Shown here piece after piece: positions 41,586 through 51,790 of a stretch of 64,000 nt of DNA. Under the pieces are notes generated by a model. The model saw only the letters and a program-made list of their open reading frames with translations. It searched no databases and had not been told where the DNA came from. This stretch comes from Mycoplasma parvum str. Indiana. Its GTDB lineage: Bacteria > Bacillota_I > Bacilli_A > Mycoplasmatales > Mycoplasmoidaceae. Position 1 is the stretch's first letter. Each line of letters begins with the position of its first letter. The position numbers and the translations under genes are program-made. The DNA lies in NCBI RefSeq assembly GCF_000477415.1, contig NC_022575.1:248001-312000 (forward strand), read 5' to 3'.

Positions 41586-42056
41586 CTATTTTTTATTATC
41601 TGCAACTTGTTCTACTTTTTCTTCTACTTCTTTTTTGTTTTCGACAACTTTGATATCATCTTCTTTCTCTACTTTCTTAGTAGATTCAATATTAGAAGAA
41701 GTTGTCTCAACTTCTTCAGTTACCTTTTGCAATTCTTGAGGCATTGATTCTAATTCGAATAATTGTCTTAACTTTTCAAAATCTTCTCTTTTTAAGTACA
41801 CAAAAGCTAATTTTTTAGCCTTAGTGAAATTTTTTCTACTTTTAGGCATAACTCTTGCAGGTTGAGGATGTCTATTTTGAGTATTAACTTTTTGAGGTAA
41901 AACACCAAACATTACTTTAAAAGCTTTTTTAATCATTACTTTATTAGCTTTTCTATCCACTACAAAGACTATTTTGTAATTTGTTTGGTTTTTATAAAAA
42001 TAATTCTTCTGATAATAATAAGTTTCTTTAATTACGTCTATTATTTCCATAGGCAA
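41586..42056 (-). CDS. rplW: 50S ribosomal protein L23 with acidic/basic tail
   Basis: Docking site for trigger factor and SRP at the tunnel exit; up to 156 residues against the usual 95-105. YKIVFVVDRKANKVMIKKAFKVMFGV and KKLAFVYLK are the L23 core; the last 55 residues are Glu/Lys/Val-rich low complexity. Start TTG at 42056 or ATG at 42050; both overlap the end of rplD. Confidence 0.93.
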   Translation of the reverse strand: MPMEIIDVIKETYYYQKNYFYKNQTNYKIVFVVDRKANKVMIKKAFKVMFGVLPQKVNTQNRHPQPARVMPKSRKNFTKAKKLAFVYLKREDFEKLRQLFELESMPQELQKVTEEVETTSSNIESTKKVEKEDDIKVVENKKEVEEKVEQVADNKK

Positions 42057-42709
42057 AAATAATTATTTTTCAATCATTCAAAACCTTGATCGCTAAGAAT
42101 AATTTTTTTAGCATCAAGCAAAGAAATAATAGAAATAGAATTAACTTTCACTACTTTTAAATTAGGAATATTTCTAGCTCCTAAAACTATATCCTCATTT
42201 AAATATCTAACTAAAAGATAAATTTTTTCTTTTTGATAACCTAATTTACCCAAAAAAGAATAAAAGATTTTTGTTTTATTAGCTGGAAAATTCTCTAATT
42301 TTTTAGAAGAGATTCCAAAAACCCTCTCTTCATTAAAGGCTAAAGTTCAGGAAGATCTAATAGCTAAAGATCTTACTCTTTTATTTACTTTTTTGTAATG
42401 ATTGACCTCCTTCCTAGGCCCAAAAGCAACACCCCCGCCGACAAATTGCGGATTTCTTCTTGAACCTTGTCTAGCTCTACCCGTATGTTTTTGTCTATAA
42501 GGTTTTTTACCTCCCCCAGAAACTTCACCTTTTGTTTTAGTATGAGGTTTAGCTTTTCGTTTTGATTGTTGTTCACTTATTGCAGTTTGAAAAATTGCAT
42601 CAGAATAATAAAAATCTGCTTTTCAATCTGGAATAAAATCCTTAAATTTAACCAAACTTTCCACACTTCCATCAAGGTTATATATTTTTATTTCTTCTAA
42701 TGAGGCCAT
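42041..42709 (-). CDS. rplD: 50S ribosomal protein L4
   Basis: Tunnel protein, and in enterobacteria an autoregulator of the S10 operon; 222 residues. [45 protein letters not shown] is the extended loop region, followed by [14 protein letters not shown]. The frame ends CLWK with TAA at 42041, 15 bases inside rplW. The ATG at 42709 follows rplC by 2 bases. Confidence 0.96.
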
Positions 42710-42711
42710 TG

Positions 42712-43398
42712 TTAATTAGCTTTTTTTAAAAGTTGACAAGGAACAATTGTTTTTGCTTTATGAAGAGATTTAACTCTAACAAGTCTTTTTTTTCTTCCCG
42801 GAATAGCTCCCTTAACTGCCACTATTTCTTTTTCGGAATCAATATGAATTATTTTCAAATTTAGAATCGTACAATTTTCTCCCCCCGAACGACCAGACAT
42901 TTTCTTACCTTTTCACACTTTTTGAGGAGATCTACCCCCTCTACCAGTTTCTAGAGATCCTTGGAATCTATGAGGATAACCAGCACCATGAGTTTTCGGC
43001 CCTGTAGCAAAATTTCATCTTTTAATAGCTCCTGTAAAACCCATACCTCTGGAAATTCCTTGTATTTTTATTTTTTCTCCAATTTGAAATAATTCAGAAA
43101 ATTTAACAAAATTTCCTGTAGAATACTCAGTTTTTCCATCTCATGCTAATTCCATAATTTTTCTTCTCATAGCAACTCCTTTTTTTAAAAATTGCCCCTT
43201 AACTGGTTTAGTTAATTTTTTTTCATGACATTCTTCTCCAACTCCAACAACTAAAGCGTTATAACCATTCTTTTCTTCTGTTTTGCAAGACAAAACTTGA
43301 ACAGGTATTAATTTAAGTAAAGTAACAGAAATTAATTCCCCAGCCTCAGAAAATATACTACTCATTCCTATTTTTTGGCAAACAATTTCTCTAGACAC
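42712..43398 (-). CDS. rplC: 50S ribosomal protein L3
   Basis: Early-assembly protein reaching the peptidyl-transferase centre; 228 residues. [23 protein letters not shown], then the extended loop [31 protein letters not shown] with TGA Trp, and [13 protein letters not shown] start at 43398, three bases after rpsJ. Confidence 0.97.
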
Positions 43399-43401
43399 TT
43401 T

Positions 43402-43713
43402 TTACATCATTATTGAAAGTCTTAAATCTAAAGAAGCTGGCAAGCTCATCTTCTCAAAATAAGCACATAATCTACTGTCATATCCAGAAATAAGAATTAA
43501 TCTTCTGTGTTCTTTTTTTTGAAAATGCTCCATTGATGGTTTATTTACATGGGGAGATTTCAAAACAGTATAAATTTTCGTTTTAGTGGGCAAAGGAATA
43601 GGTCCTTTCACTATTGAATTATGCTTTAAAGCTAATTCAACAATTTTTTTAACTCATAAGTCTAAAAGTCTGTAATCGAATGAAGTTAATTTAATTTTTA
43701 GAATATTAGACAC
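43402..43713 (-). CDS. rpsJ: 30S ribosomal protein S10
   Basis: Head protein and NusE transcription factor; 103 residues. KLTSFDYRLLDLWVKKIVE (TGA Trp), GPIPLPTKTKIYTVLKSPHV and HFQKKEHRRLI are the family core. GTG start at 43713. First gene of the super-operon; its leader (43714-43800) contains the palindrome GTCTTAAGAC and short inverted repeats. Confidence 0.97.
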
Positions 43714-43800
43714 TTAAATTAAAGTTTAGACAATAAAAGTTGTCTTAAGACAGCAATAAGATTAAAAATTGGGAAGTCAAAAACTTCTTTTTTCATTTAA
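43714..43800 (-). promoter_or_regulatory. Leader and promoter region of the ribosomal super-operon
   Basis: About 90 bases with GACAA...TTGTC, a perfect GTCTTAAGAC palindrome and GAAGT...ACTTC followed by TTTTTT on the plus strand. It must hold the promoter for the 15-kb minus-strand unit. Exact -10/-35 boxes cannot be fixed by eye. Confidence 0.4.
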
Positions 43801-43802
43801 AA

Positions 43803-43876
43803 GCCGGATTAGTTTAGTGGTAAAACAAGTCAATGGTAATGACTAGAGAAGTGTTCGATTCACTTATTCGGCACCA
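43803..43876 (+). tRNA. tRNA-Thr, anticodon GGU
   Basis: 74-base cloverleaf: acceptor GCCGGAT/ATTCGGC, D stem GTTT/AAAC with AGTGGTA loop, anticodon stem AGTCA/TGACT with loop ATGGTAA (anticodon GGT), T stem AAGTG/CACTT with TTCGATT, and encoded ACCA. Reads ACC and ACU. It stands alone, divergent from rpsJ, and is closed by a strong terminator. Confidence 0.92.
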
Positions 43877-43918
43877 AATTTATTTTTTCTAAAAACATAC
43901 AAAATAATCAAATTTTTT

Positions 43919-43944
43919 AAAACTTCGCCTAAGCGAAGTTTTTT
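43919..43944. terminator. Bidirectional terminator between tRNA-Thr and rplL
   Basis: AAAACTTCGC (43919-43928), loop CTAA, GCGAAGTTTT (43933-43942), with T6 on the plus strand. Symmetric arms allow use by the minus-strand rplJ-rplL unit as well. Confidence 0.85.
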
Positions 43945-43950
43945 AAATCT

Positions 43951-44352
43951 CTATTTAGAAGATTTAAATTCTACAGTTGCTCCAATTTCTTCAAATTTAA
44001 CTTTCAATTCTTCAAATTGAGCTAGTGTGATATCAGATTTAATTAAAGAAGGTGCACTATCAGCTATCTTCTTAGCTTCCATTAAACCTAGCGAAGTTAA
44101 TTCTCTAATTAACTTAATAACTCCAATTTTGTTAGTTCCTGCAGAAACCAAAAATAAGTCTTTATTCACTGCTTCTTGCGACTCTTCTCCTTCATCTTTT
44201 CCTCCGGCAGCAGCTGTTGGAGCGGCAAAGTTAGAAGCAGAAACTTGAAATTCTACTTCTAATTGTCTAACTAATTCATTTAATTCAGCAACAGAAAAAG
44301 ACTTTATAGTTTCTATTATTTCTTTACTTGATTTTTTCAAATCTTCAGACAT
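43951..44352 (-). CDS. rplL: 50S ribosomal protein L7/L12
   Basis: Stalk protein recruiting translational GTPases; 133 residues. N-terminal dimer helix (IETIKSFSVAELNELVRQLE), Ala/Gly hinge FAAPTAAAGGKDE, C-terminal domain KIGVIKLIRELTSLGLMEAKK with the GTPase-contact helix. ATG start; 2 bases after rplJ. Confidence 0.97.
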   Translation of the reverse strand: MSEDLKKSSKEIIETIKSFSVAELNELVRQLEVEFQVSASNFAAPTAAAGGKDEGEESQEAVNKDLFLVSAGTNKIGVIKLIRELTSLGLMEAKKIADSAPSLIKSDITLAQFEELKVKFEEIGATVEFKSSK

Positions 44353-44354
44353 AC

Positions 44355-44849
44355 TTAAGCTTTCTTGCTTTCTATTCCCTTCAATATAAATATTAAGGAA
44401 AGAATTGGATAAGTAAGTAAATAAGCCAATTTAGCAATAACCACTTCTTTTTCCATTCAATTAAGCAAATAAGCTTTTTGATCTTTATCCAAAAAGAACT
44501 TTTTATCGCAATAAACCACTCCAAGTTGTAAAGGTTCATGTTTTTTTACTAATTCAGCCAAAAATTTAAGCAATTCAATTTTTTCTGAATTAATTAATAA
44601 CACAAAATGTTGACCTTTAATATCATCACATTTCATTTCAGTTTTAGAAAAATTTTGTAGTGCTCTTCTCAGTACATTATTTGAAACCATTTTTATTTCT
44701 CCTCCTTTCTTACTAACTTCTTTTCTAAGTCAATTAGAAGATTTAACTCCTAAAGAAGAATATTTCAGAGTTAAAAAAGAATTAGAATCTTTAAATTTTT
44801 GAATTAATTCATTTACCTGAGTTTCTTTTAAAGAATGAAACTTTCTCAT
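44355..44849 (-). CDS. rplJ: 50S ribosomal protein L10
   Basis: Stalk base holding L7/L12; 164 residues. LTLKYSSLGVKSSNWLRKE, GGEIKMVSNNVLRRALQNF (family KNTLxRxAL), and a C-terminal helix. A TGA Trp joins the two halves. ATG at 44849. rplK/rplA are not adjacent; RNase P RNA lies upstream instead. Confidence 0.94.
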
Positions 44850-44926
44850 TTTTTACTCTCTAATTATTTAAATAATTTATTTTTTATATGATAAAAGTCA
44901 GGTACCTTAGTTTTTTACAAACTTAA

Positions 44927-45320
44927 CAGGTATTTGGAGTGTTAGTGAGTAGCTCTCTTAAAAATTTAAGAGAGAGGAAAGTCCATGCTTGCATAGACTG
45001 AGATGTCTATAGTGTTTGTGTAAGTATATAAAAAATAAAACTTAACAACTAAAGAAATTTAGTTGATGGCGGAGATTAATTCTAAGTAGATTTCTATATG
45101 AACTAATTTCTATAAAGTGCCACAGAGACGAGTTTTGTAGAAATACAAAAAGTGAAACGCGGTAAACCCCTCAAGCAAGAAACCTAAATAATGGTAAGGG
45201 ACTTTAAGCTAAGAAATTCAACGAAGCTTAAAAATTTAGAAATAAATTAGATTAATTACTCACCTTTTTAACAAAAAGACAGAACATGGCTTATTCTCTC
45301 GAGATACTTTCGAGGTACCT
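44927..45320 (+). ncRNA. rnpB: RNase P RNA
   Basis: Catalytic RNA that trims tRNA 5' leaders. Universal core segments are present in order: GAGAGGAAAGTCCATGC (CR-I), CCACAGAGACGAG, GTGAAACGCGGTAAACCCC (CR-IV region), and ACAGAACATGGCTTAT (CR-V). The ends AGGTA (44928) and TACCT (45316-45320) can form helix P1. A hairpin CTCTCTTAAAAATTTAAGAGAG follows P1. Its 3' end meets the lon stop codon tail to tail. Confidence 0.92.
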
Positions 45321-47736
45321 ACTTATTTAAAAAGAGTTCATTGTAAAGCTCTGAATAATATTGAACAGGTTTTAGCTTAATTTTTTCTAAAACTTCTTTT
45401 GGAATATCCTCCAAATGTCTTTCATTAGCCTTAGGATAATAAATAACTTCCACTCCTCCTCTAACGGCTGAAATTATTTTTTCTTTAAGCCCTCCAATTG
45501 GAAGAATTTTTCCTCTTAAAGTCATTTCACCTGTCATTGCTACATTATTAGGAACGGGCACTTTTAATAGCGCTGAAAGCATTGCTGTTGTAATTGTAAT
45601 TCCGGCTGAAGGTCCATCCTTTGGAACTCCTCCCGAAGGAACATGTAAATTAATATCTAAATCTCCTCATTTATTTTTATTCAGTTTGAATTCATTTTCA
45701 TTAGCTCTTATATAAGAAAGAGCTACACTAGCAGATTCTTTCATAGTATCCCTTAAATTTCCAGTTAAAAGTAAATTACCTTTTCCGGAATAGTAATTCA
45801 CTTCTACAGGCAATAAATTACCTCCATATTCTGTATAAGCCATCCCATTAACAACACCAGGAATTGTTATTTCATCTTTAACAGTTGTTTCATATTTCTC
45901 AGTTGATAAATATTTTTTAACTGCTTCAATATTTATCTCTTCCTCTTTCAAATCTTTTTCCATTTCTTGTCTTTGAATAAATTTTCTAGCTATTTGAGCA
46001 AAACATTGTTTTAAATTTCTAACTCCAGCTTCTCTAGTATATTTTTGAATAATGTAGAGAATTGCATCTTCTTTAAAAGTCAATTCATTTGTTTTAAGCC
46101 CATGTTCTTTAAATACTTCTTCAAGTAATTTATTTTTAGAAATTTCTAATTTTTCTTTTTCAGTATAAGAAGTTAATCTAATAACTTCTAATCTATCTAA
46201 AAGAGCTTCAGGAATATTATCTTCATAATTTGCTGTAGCAATAAACATCACTTTTGATAAATCAACACTCTCTTCAATATAGTTATCTACAAATTCATTA
46301 TTTTGTTTTGGATCCAATACCTCCAATAATGCTGAAATCGGGTCTCCATGATGACCATCATCCATCTTGTCAATTTCATCCAATAAAAATAAAGGATTAC
46401 TTACTTTAGCTTGTTTTAATCCTTTAATTATTTTTCCGGGCATAGCTCCAACATAAGTTTTTCTATGTCCTCTAATTTCAGCTTCATCGCCCATTCCGCC
46501 TAGTGAAATTTTCACACATTCTTTATTAAGTCCCTTAGCTATTGATTGAGCTAAAGAAGTTTTACCTACTCCCGGAGGGCCAACTAAACAAATGATTGTA
46601 CCTTGAGGATTTTTGATTTTCTTTTGAACAGCAACAAATTCCATTATTCTTTCTTTTACTTTTTCTAATCCAAAGTGGTTTTTATCTAACTCTTCCTTTA
46701 CTTTTAAGATGCTTTCTTGATCCTCTGAGAATATTCCTCAAGGTAAAGAAGTTATTCAAGATAAATAAGTGTGAATAATTAAAGATTCATTAGTTGAAAG
46801 AGCATTAGCATATTCAAGCTTTTTAATTTCTTCCTTAACTCTTTCTTTTATTCTTTCAGGGGCTTTATTATTTCTTAATCACTCTTTGAATTTGTTTATT
46901 TCTGAGTCCTTAGAAATACCTTCCCCTAACTCTTCTTTGATAACTTTCACTCTCTCTCTTAAATAAAACTCTTTTTGTTGTTTAGAAATATTTTTATTTA
47001 CCTTTTTAGTAATAGCGCTATTTATTTCTGCTTTATCTGCGTCTGAAAGAAGTTCATATTTAAGCATTAATTCAATTCTTTTAGAGATATTCAATTCTTC
47101 GAGTCAAGATTGTTTTACTTTAACACTATCTTCATCGCTGTGATTAGGTCAAATTCCACATAATTTATCTATTAATTCTGCGCAAGATTTGCTAGCTCTA
47201 GAATGATGCTCTTCTGTTAAAAATAGTTTTTTCAGAATGACAAAATCTTCCGCTTGATCTCCAAGAAGAGCTTCGAAAAATTTAAAAAGAACTTCTAAAT
47301 TATCTCTATTTTTTAAGAAAGAAACATTTTTTTCTTTAAGAATTTCATAATCCGCCATTCAAAATTTTCCAAGTTCTTCATGATCTGGGAAGGATAACAT
47401 TTTTGAGCTAAATATTTTTGCTCTTTTTAATCCTTTAATTTCTATTGAAAGGGAGCCATCTTTATGTTTCTTTTTTATTTGAACTTTAGAAACAGTTCCG
47501 ACATTGTAAAAATCTGAGGGGAGCGGATAATCAATATCATGATCTTTTTGAGAAACTACTATTATTCTGCCTTTAAAGGCTGATATTGCACATTTAATTG
47601 CTGATATTGAACATTCTCTTCCTATCTCTAAGGAATTTGTAGAGTGGGGAAAAACTACTAAATTTCTAGAAATTAGTATTGGAAGATAATTGTTCAAGTT
47701 AGTAGTTTTTAAATTATTTTCATTTTTTGTACTCAT
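45319..47736 (-). CDS. lon: ATP-dependent protease La
   Basis: Cytosolic quality-control protease; 805 residues. N-terminal substrate domain (ILISRNLVVFPHST), coiled middle, AAA+ module with Walker A GPPGVGKTSLAQSIA and Walker B LFLLDEIDKMDDGHHGDP, and Ser/Lys dyad domain with PKDGPSAGIT and GEMTLRGKILPIGGLKEK. Five standard-code fragments join across TGA Trp codons. ATG start. Lon is HrcA/CIRCE-controlled in some mycoplasmas, but no CIRCE repeat is visible upstream. Confidence 0.97.
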
Positions 47737-48133
47737 TTATTTCTTTAAATCCTGCGTCTTTTCACTTATTTAATAATCGAAAAAATCAAAAAATAAATAA
47801 TTTGCCAAAACAAAGTTAAAAATTATTCAATAAAGTTAGTGAAAAAACAATTAATTTTGCATAAATGCAATCAATTGCATAATTTATATAAATAATATAT
47901 GTATATACATATATAAACTATTCCCGCCCGAATACTTACCACTAAACTATTTTAGCAAATTAAATATTTAATTGCTAAAAAGCTTTCTTAGATTTATTTT
48001 TAAATACTAAAAAAATAAAATTTAAAAAAGCAAGAATTCTTTTTTATATTCAATTTAGTTTGCTTTAAAAGCTGTTAAACAAATTTAGAAACCTTTAACA
48101 AGACAAATTTTTTTATAACTTTCTATTAATTTA
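47737..48133. other. Palindrome-rich divergent intergenic region (lon/rpsI)
   Basis: About 400 bases without a gene. Contains ATGCAAT-CA-ATTGCAT (47865-47880), a perfect 20-bp palindrome around GTATATAC (47895-47914) and a 31-base hairpin of TTTTAGCA/TGCTAAAA (47950-47980). Divergent promoters for lon and rpsI must lie here. The stretch 47915-47956, read on the minus strand, resembles pieces of a tRNA-Gly D arm but no cloverleaf closes. Confidence 0.6.
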
Positions 48134-48565
48134 ATGTTGGAAATAAGGTCATATTCCAAAAGAAAAAAAAGTAGGGTTAATGTAGTACTAACCCCTTTAG
48201 AAGACTCAAAAGAACATAAAATGGAGATTTTTGTCGGAAATAGCAAAAATAGAAAAATGTTAACTCCTTTAGATTACTTCAATGATAAATATCTTATTCC
48301 TATTCTGTTTTCTCCATTTGCCTTTTTACCTGCAAAGCATTTGGAGCAAAAATATTCAATAAAAGCTTATGTGAAGGGTGGGGGATTGAGCTCGCAAGCT
48401 AAATCTTTAACTCTAGCCTTAGCTAGAGCGCTTCTGAAATATTTTCCAGAAATAAAAACTTCTTTACGAAGAGCTAATTTACTTACTCAAGATAGCAGAG
48501 TGAAAGAAAGAAAGAAGATAGGTAAATATAAAGCTAGAAGATCTCCTCAATTCACTAAGAGATAA
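48134..48565 (+). CDS. rpsI: 30S ribosomal protein S9
   Basis: P-site contacting protein; 143 residues. KAYVKGGGLSSQAKSLTLALARALLKYFPE and the C-terminal KERKKIGKYKARRSPQFTKR, whose last Lys-Arg touches tRNA, are diagnostic. The first 30 residues are less conserved (basic). ATG start. Its usual partner rplM is not adjacent. Confidence 0.96.
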   Translation: MLEIRSYSKRKKSRVNVVLTPLEDSKEHKMEIFVGNSKNRKMLTPLDYFNDKYLIPILFSPFAFLPAKHLEQKYSIKAYVKGGGLSSQAKSLTLALARALLKYFPEIKTSLRRANLLTQDSRVKERKKIGKYKARRSPQFTKR

Positions 48566-48568
48566 TTC

Positions 48569-49423
48569 ATGAAAGGAGAAACTAAATTTGTACCAAAAAT
48601 TGGCTTTGGAACTGAATCTTTGAGAATTATTGAAATTTTAACTCCTTATTTAAAGGCAGCAAATGAAAATAATTATGATTTTGTAGACTGCGCATGAAAA
48701 TACGGAAATGAAGCTATTATTGGTTTAACTCTTAAAACTTTAAGAAAAGAAAATGTAAATTTCAATTTTAAGCCTTATTTTCAATCAAAGGTATGGCCTT
48801 CACAATTTTCTGGAGGAATAGTTAAATCTTTAAAGTTTTCTCTGAACAAAATAGGGGTAAATACAGTAATGAATACTTATTTACTTCATAGACCATCTAC
48901 AAATATGGAACTTAATTTTTCTGCATATAAACAATTAGTTTTTTGTAAAAAAAATGCTTTAACAAAAAAAATAGGTCTATGCAATTTTGATAAAGATACT
49001 ATTTTGTGATTACAAAAATTAACCGGTGTATTGCCGGATATTTTGCAATACGAATGTTCTGTAAATAATATGAGATGAGATAGAATTTCTTTCTGTAAAA
49101 AACATAATATAGAGCTTCAAGCTTCTTCTCCCTTCGGAAATTACAGCAAAAACAAAGATAATGAATTATTACAAAAAATGTCCAAAAAATATGGTATTTC
49201 TATAAAAGCATTATTAGCTGCTTATCTCATTAATTATGAAATTGTTCCCATTATTGTTCCTGAATCTGAAGAAGAAATAGGAGAAATAATTAAATCTAAA
49301 GAAATCAAAATTTCTGAAGAAGATCTTAAGCTTCTTGGAGGGCTAAATGAATATGAAAATCAAGAATTTGAAACAATTCAAATGGAATATCCTAAAGAAA
49401 TGCAAACAGAAGGAGAAGAATAA
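48569..49423 (+). CDS. Aldo/keto reductase family protein
   Basis: NADPH-dependent carbonyl reductase fold; 284 residues. PKIGFGTESL at the start, catalytic tetrad visible: Asp and Tyr in FVDCAWKYGNEA, Lys in FQSKVW, His in YLLHRP. Later part has KIGLCNFD and SSPFGNYSK; C-terminal NADP region VPIIVPESEEEIGEI. Three bases after rpsI. Substrate unknown; an unexpected enzyme between ribosomal genes. The C-terminus is acidic. Confidence 0.9.
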
Positions 49424-49767
49424 TGATTGAAAAGCAAGAAAAAAAAGTTCCAGAATTATGTTTTGAAATCAAAAATAAACAATATTTATGTAATATTGGG
49501 GATAATATAATTTCTAATTTTTTAGATCAATCGGAGGGAGATGAATTAAGTTTTGATAAGGTTTTGATGTGAAAGGGGGAAATTGGATCTCCTTATCTTC
49601 CTGATTTAGAAGTTAAATGCAAAGTAATTAAGCATTTAAAATCCAAAAAAATTAATATCATTCATTTAAAATCTCAAAAGAGACATAGAAAAAGAATGGG
49701 TTTTAGAGCTAAGAATACTATGCTTCAAATTTCTTCAATAAATAAAACTCCTAATAAGAGCAAATAA
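49423..49767 (+). CDS. rplU: 50S ribosomal protein L21
   Basis: 114 residues, ATG overlapping the aldo/keto reductase TAA (TAATG). The N-terminal beta region CFEIKNKQYLCNIGD and the typical C-terminal HLKSQKRHRKRMGFRAKNT (family KRRKNYRRxxGHRQ) identify it. One TGA Trp. rpmA (L27), which normally follows, is absent; mraZ comes next. Confidence 0.92.
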
Positions 49768-49772
49768 TTTAA

Positions 49773-50216
49773 ATGGAAAAGCCTAGTTTACAAAGACATT
49801 TCTTTTCCGGCACATATACTGAGTATATGGATGGTAGAAATAGAATAGCAATTCCTTTGGTGTGAAGACATATTTTAAAAGACAAGGCAATAATTACTAA
49901 AGGACAAGATGGTTGTTTATGTTTATGGACAAAAGAATTTTTTGAATATTATGCGAGAAGAAGAATAGATATTTGTCAATTGGAAGGAGAATTGGAAGCA
50001 GTACAAAGATTACTTATTGGTTCTTCCAAAACTTTAGATATAGATTCTAAAAGTAGAATGTGCATTCCTGATGATTGATTAGGTTCTTTTGATGCCGATA
50101 ATGAAATGTATTTTATGGGTGTGGGAGATTATATTGAGATTTGAACTAAAGATTTACTTAATGGCTGGAAAGAAGATCAAATTATTAAACAAAGCAAAAA
50201 AAGACGAATGGAATAA
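49773..50216 (+). CDS. mraZ: MraZ, transcriptional regulator of the dcw cluster
   Basis: DNA-binding AbrB-like ring protein regulating division genes; 147 residues. Two repeats start FFSGTYTEYMDGRNRIAIP and LDIDSKSRMCIPDDWL, each with the D-x-K/R-x-R-x-x-I-P motif. TGA Trp codons. ATG six bases after rplU. In mollicutes it normally precedes rsmH and ftsZ; here rsmH follows, ftsZ does not. Confidence 0.93.
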
Positions 50217-50220
50217 AAAT

Positions 50221-50272
50221 TTTTTCCCCCAAATAGGGGGAAAAATATAAATTTCCATTAAAAATGGAAAAA
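50221..50272 (+). other. Double hairpin in the mraZ-rsmH spacer
   Basis: TTTTTCCCCC/GGGGGAAAAA (50221-50245, loop AAATA) then TTTCCATT/AATGGAAA (about 50252-50270). The second stem contains the rsmH ATG. Neither stem is followed by a U run, so they look like translation-control or RNA-processing elements rather than terminators. Confidence 0.5.
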
Positions 50273-51184
50273 ATTCATATTCCTGTAATGTTAAAAGAAG
50301 TTTGTGAAAATTGAATTCTTTCTCCTGATGGATGATATATTGATTGCACATTTGGTTGTGGAGGCCATTCAAAAGAGCTTTTAAAAAATTTATCTGAAAA
50401 AGCTCATTTAGTAGGAATAGATATTGATCCGAAAGTTATTCCTTTTGGAGAAAAATTAATGAAAGAAGATTGTAGATTTCAATTTTTGAATAATAATTAC
50501 ACTTTTATTCGAAATTATTGAATCAATAATAAATTACCTTTAGTTGACGGAATTCTTTTTGATTTAGGATTATCTACTCTCCAACTAAAAGATGAATTTA
50601 GATCTTTTAGTTACAATAGCCCTTCTTCAAATCTTGAGATGAGATTTGGAGTAGAAGGAAAAAATGTTTATGAAATACTGAATAATTATTCAGATAGAAA
50701 ATTAAATAAATTATTTAAAAAATACGGAGAAATTAAGCAAGCTGAAAAATTAGTTAAGAAAATTATTGATTTCAGAAAAAAAAGTCCAATAATTGAGATC
50801 AATCAATTAAAAGAAATTGTGGAAAAAAGTGGTCTTTTAAATGCTAGAAAAAATAAAAATACAATGAAATTAATTTTTCAAGCTCTAAGAATAGAATGTA
50901 ATAACGAATTAAACTGCTTCAAAGAGGCTTTAGAGCAAGCTTCTAAATTATTAAAAATCAATGGTAAACTTTTAATAATTTCTTTTCAATCTTTAGAAGA
51001 TGAAATTATTTTGAATTGAAAAAAGAAAAACTCTGTTTATATAAAAATACCCGAGATGGGGGAAATAATTCCCCCTAATTTTTTATTAAAGTTTAATTCT
51101 CCCCTGCTGCCAAGTAGAGCTGAAATTGAAAGAAATTGATCATCAAGAAGTGCAAAACTATGAGTTTTTACAAAAAATAAATAA
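50264..51184 (+). CDS. rsmH: 16S rRNA m4C1402 methyltransferase
   Basis: SAM-dependent N4-methylation of C1402 in the P site; 306 residues. HIPVMLKEV start, SAM motif DCTFGCGGHSKELL, ID-IDP, ILFDLGLSTLQL, the region MRFGVEG, and C-terminal SFQSLEDEIILNW plus LLPSRAEIERN. ATG at 50264. Second gene of the mraZ-rsmH pair; no ftsL/ftsZ follows in this window. Confidence 0.96.
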
Positions 51185-51244
51185 AATTTTATGCCTTTTT
51201 AGCTTTTAAAAGTAATAAATAATTGAGAAGAGATTTAAAAAAAT

Positions 51245-51790
51245 ATGAGTTATCTTACTTTCAAAAATCGAGGAAAATTATTGGAAGAATTAATGTTAAA
51301 AACTTCAGAATACTATAGAATCAAAAAAGTTGCTTATTTAAGAAAAACTAATCCTGATTTCAGTCATGTTACGTATAAAAAACGAAATATTTTTGATGCT
51401 TTATCTAAATCTTCTTTTCAGGTTAAATTGATCTCAAAAGGGGATTTAGATTTTTATGGAGTTTATCTAGGTAAATATTTTTCTATTGAATTAAAAGAAA
51501 CAAAAGAAAAAAATTTCAATTTCTCTTTAATTAAGCAACATCAATTATCCCAAATGGAAGAAATTAATTTTTGCGGAGGGCATGCACTTTTATTGATTCA
51601 TTTTTTTCACTCAGAATCATCTTTTTGAGTGCTCACTTATTCGCAAATTTTAAAACTTCATTTAGAAAATAAATTAAAAAAGATTGGAATAGAAGAACTT
51701 AAAAAAATTAAAGCTTATGAATTACAGATAGTTTATCCAGGAATTTTAAATTTAAATTCAGTTATGAACTTAATACTCAAAGATAACTAA
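51245..51790 (+). CDS. recU: Holliday junction resolvase RecU
   Basis: Cleaves four-way junctions in recombination; 181 residues. NRGKLLEELM at the start, DFSHV, GDLDFYGVYLGKYFSIELKETK (catalytic Asp...Glu-x-Lys of the PD-(D/E)XK fold), QHQLSQMEEI, and HALLLIHF. ATG start. Its TAA overlaps the polC stop from the other strand by two bases. Confidence 0.92.

Noticed and set aside
42385-42576. Separate 63-residue ORF inside rplD
   Set aside because: The L4 frame is continuous across it; this is an alternative-frame shadow.
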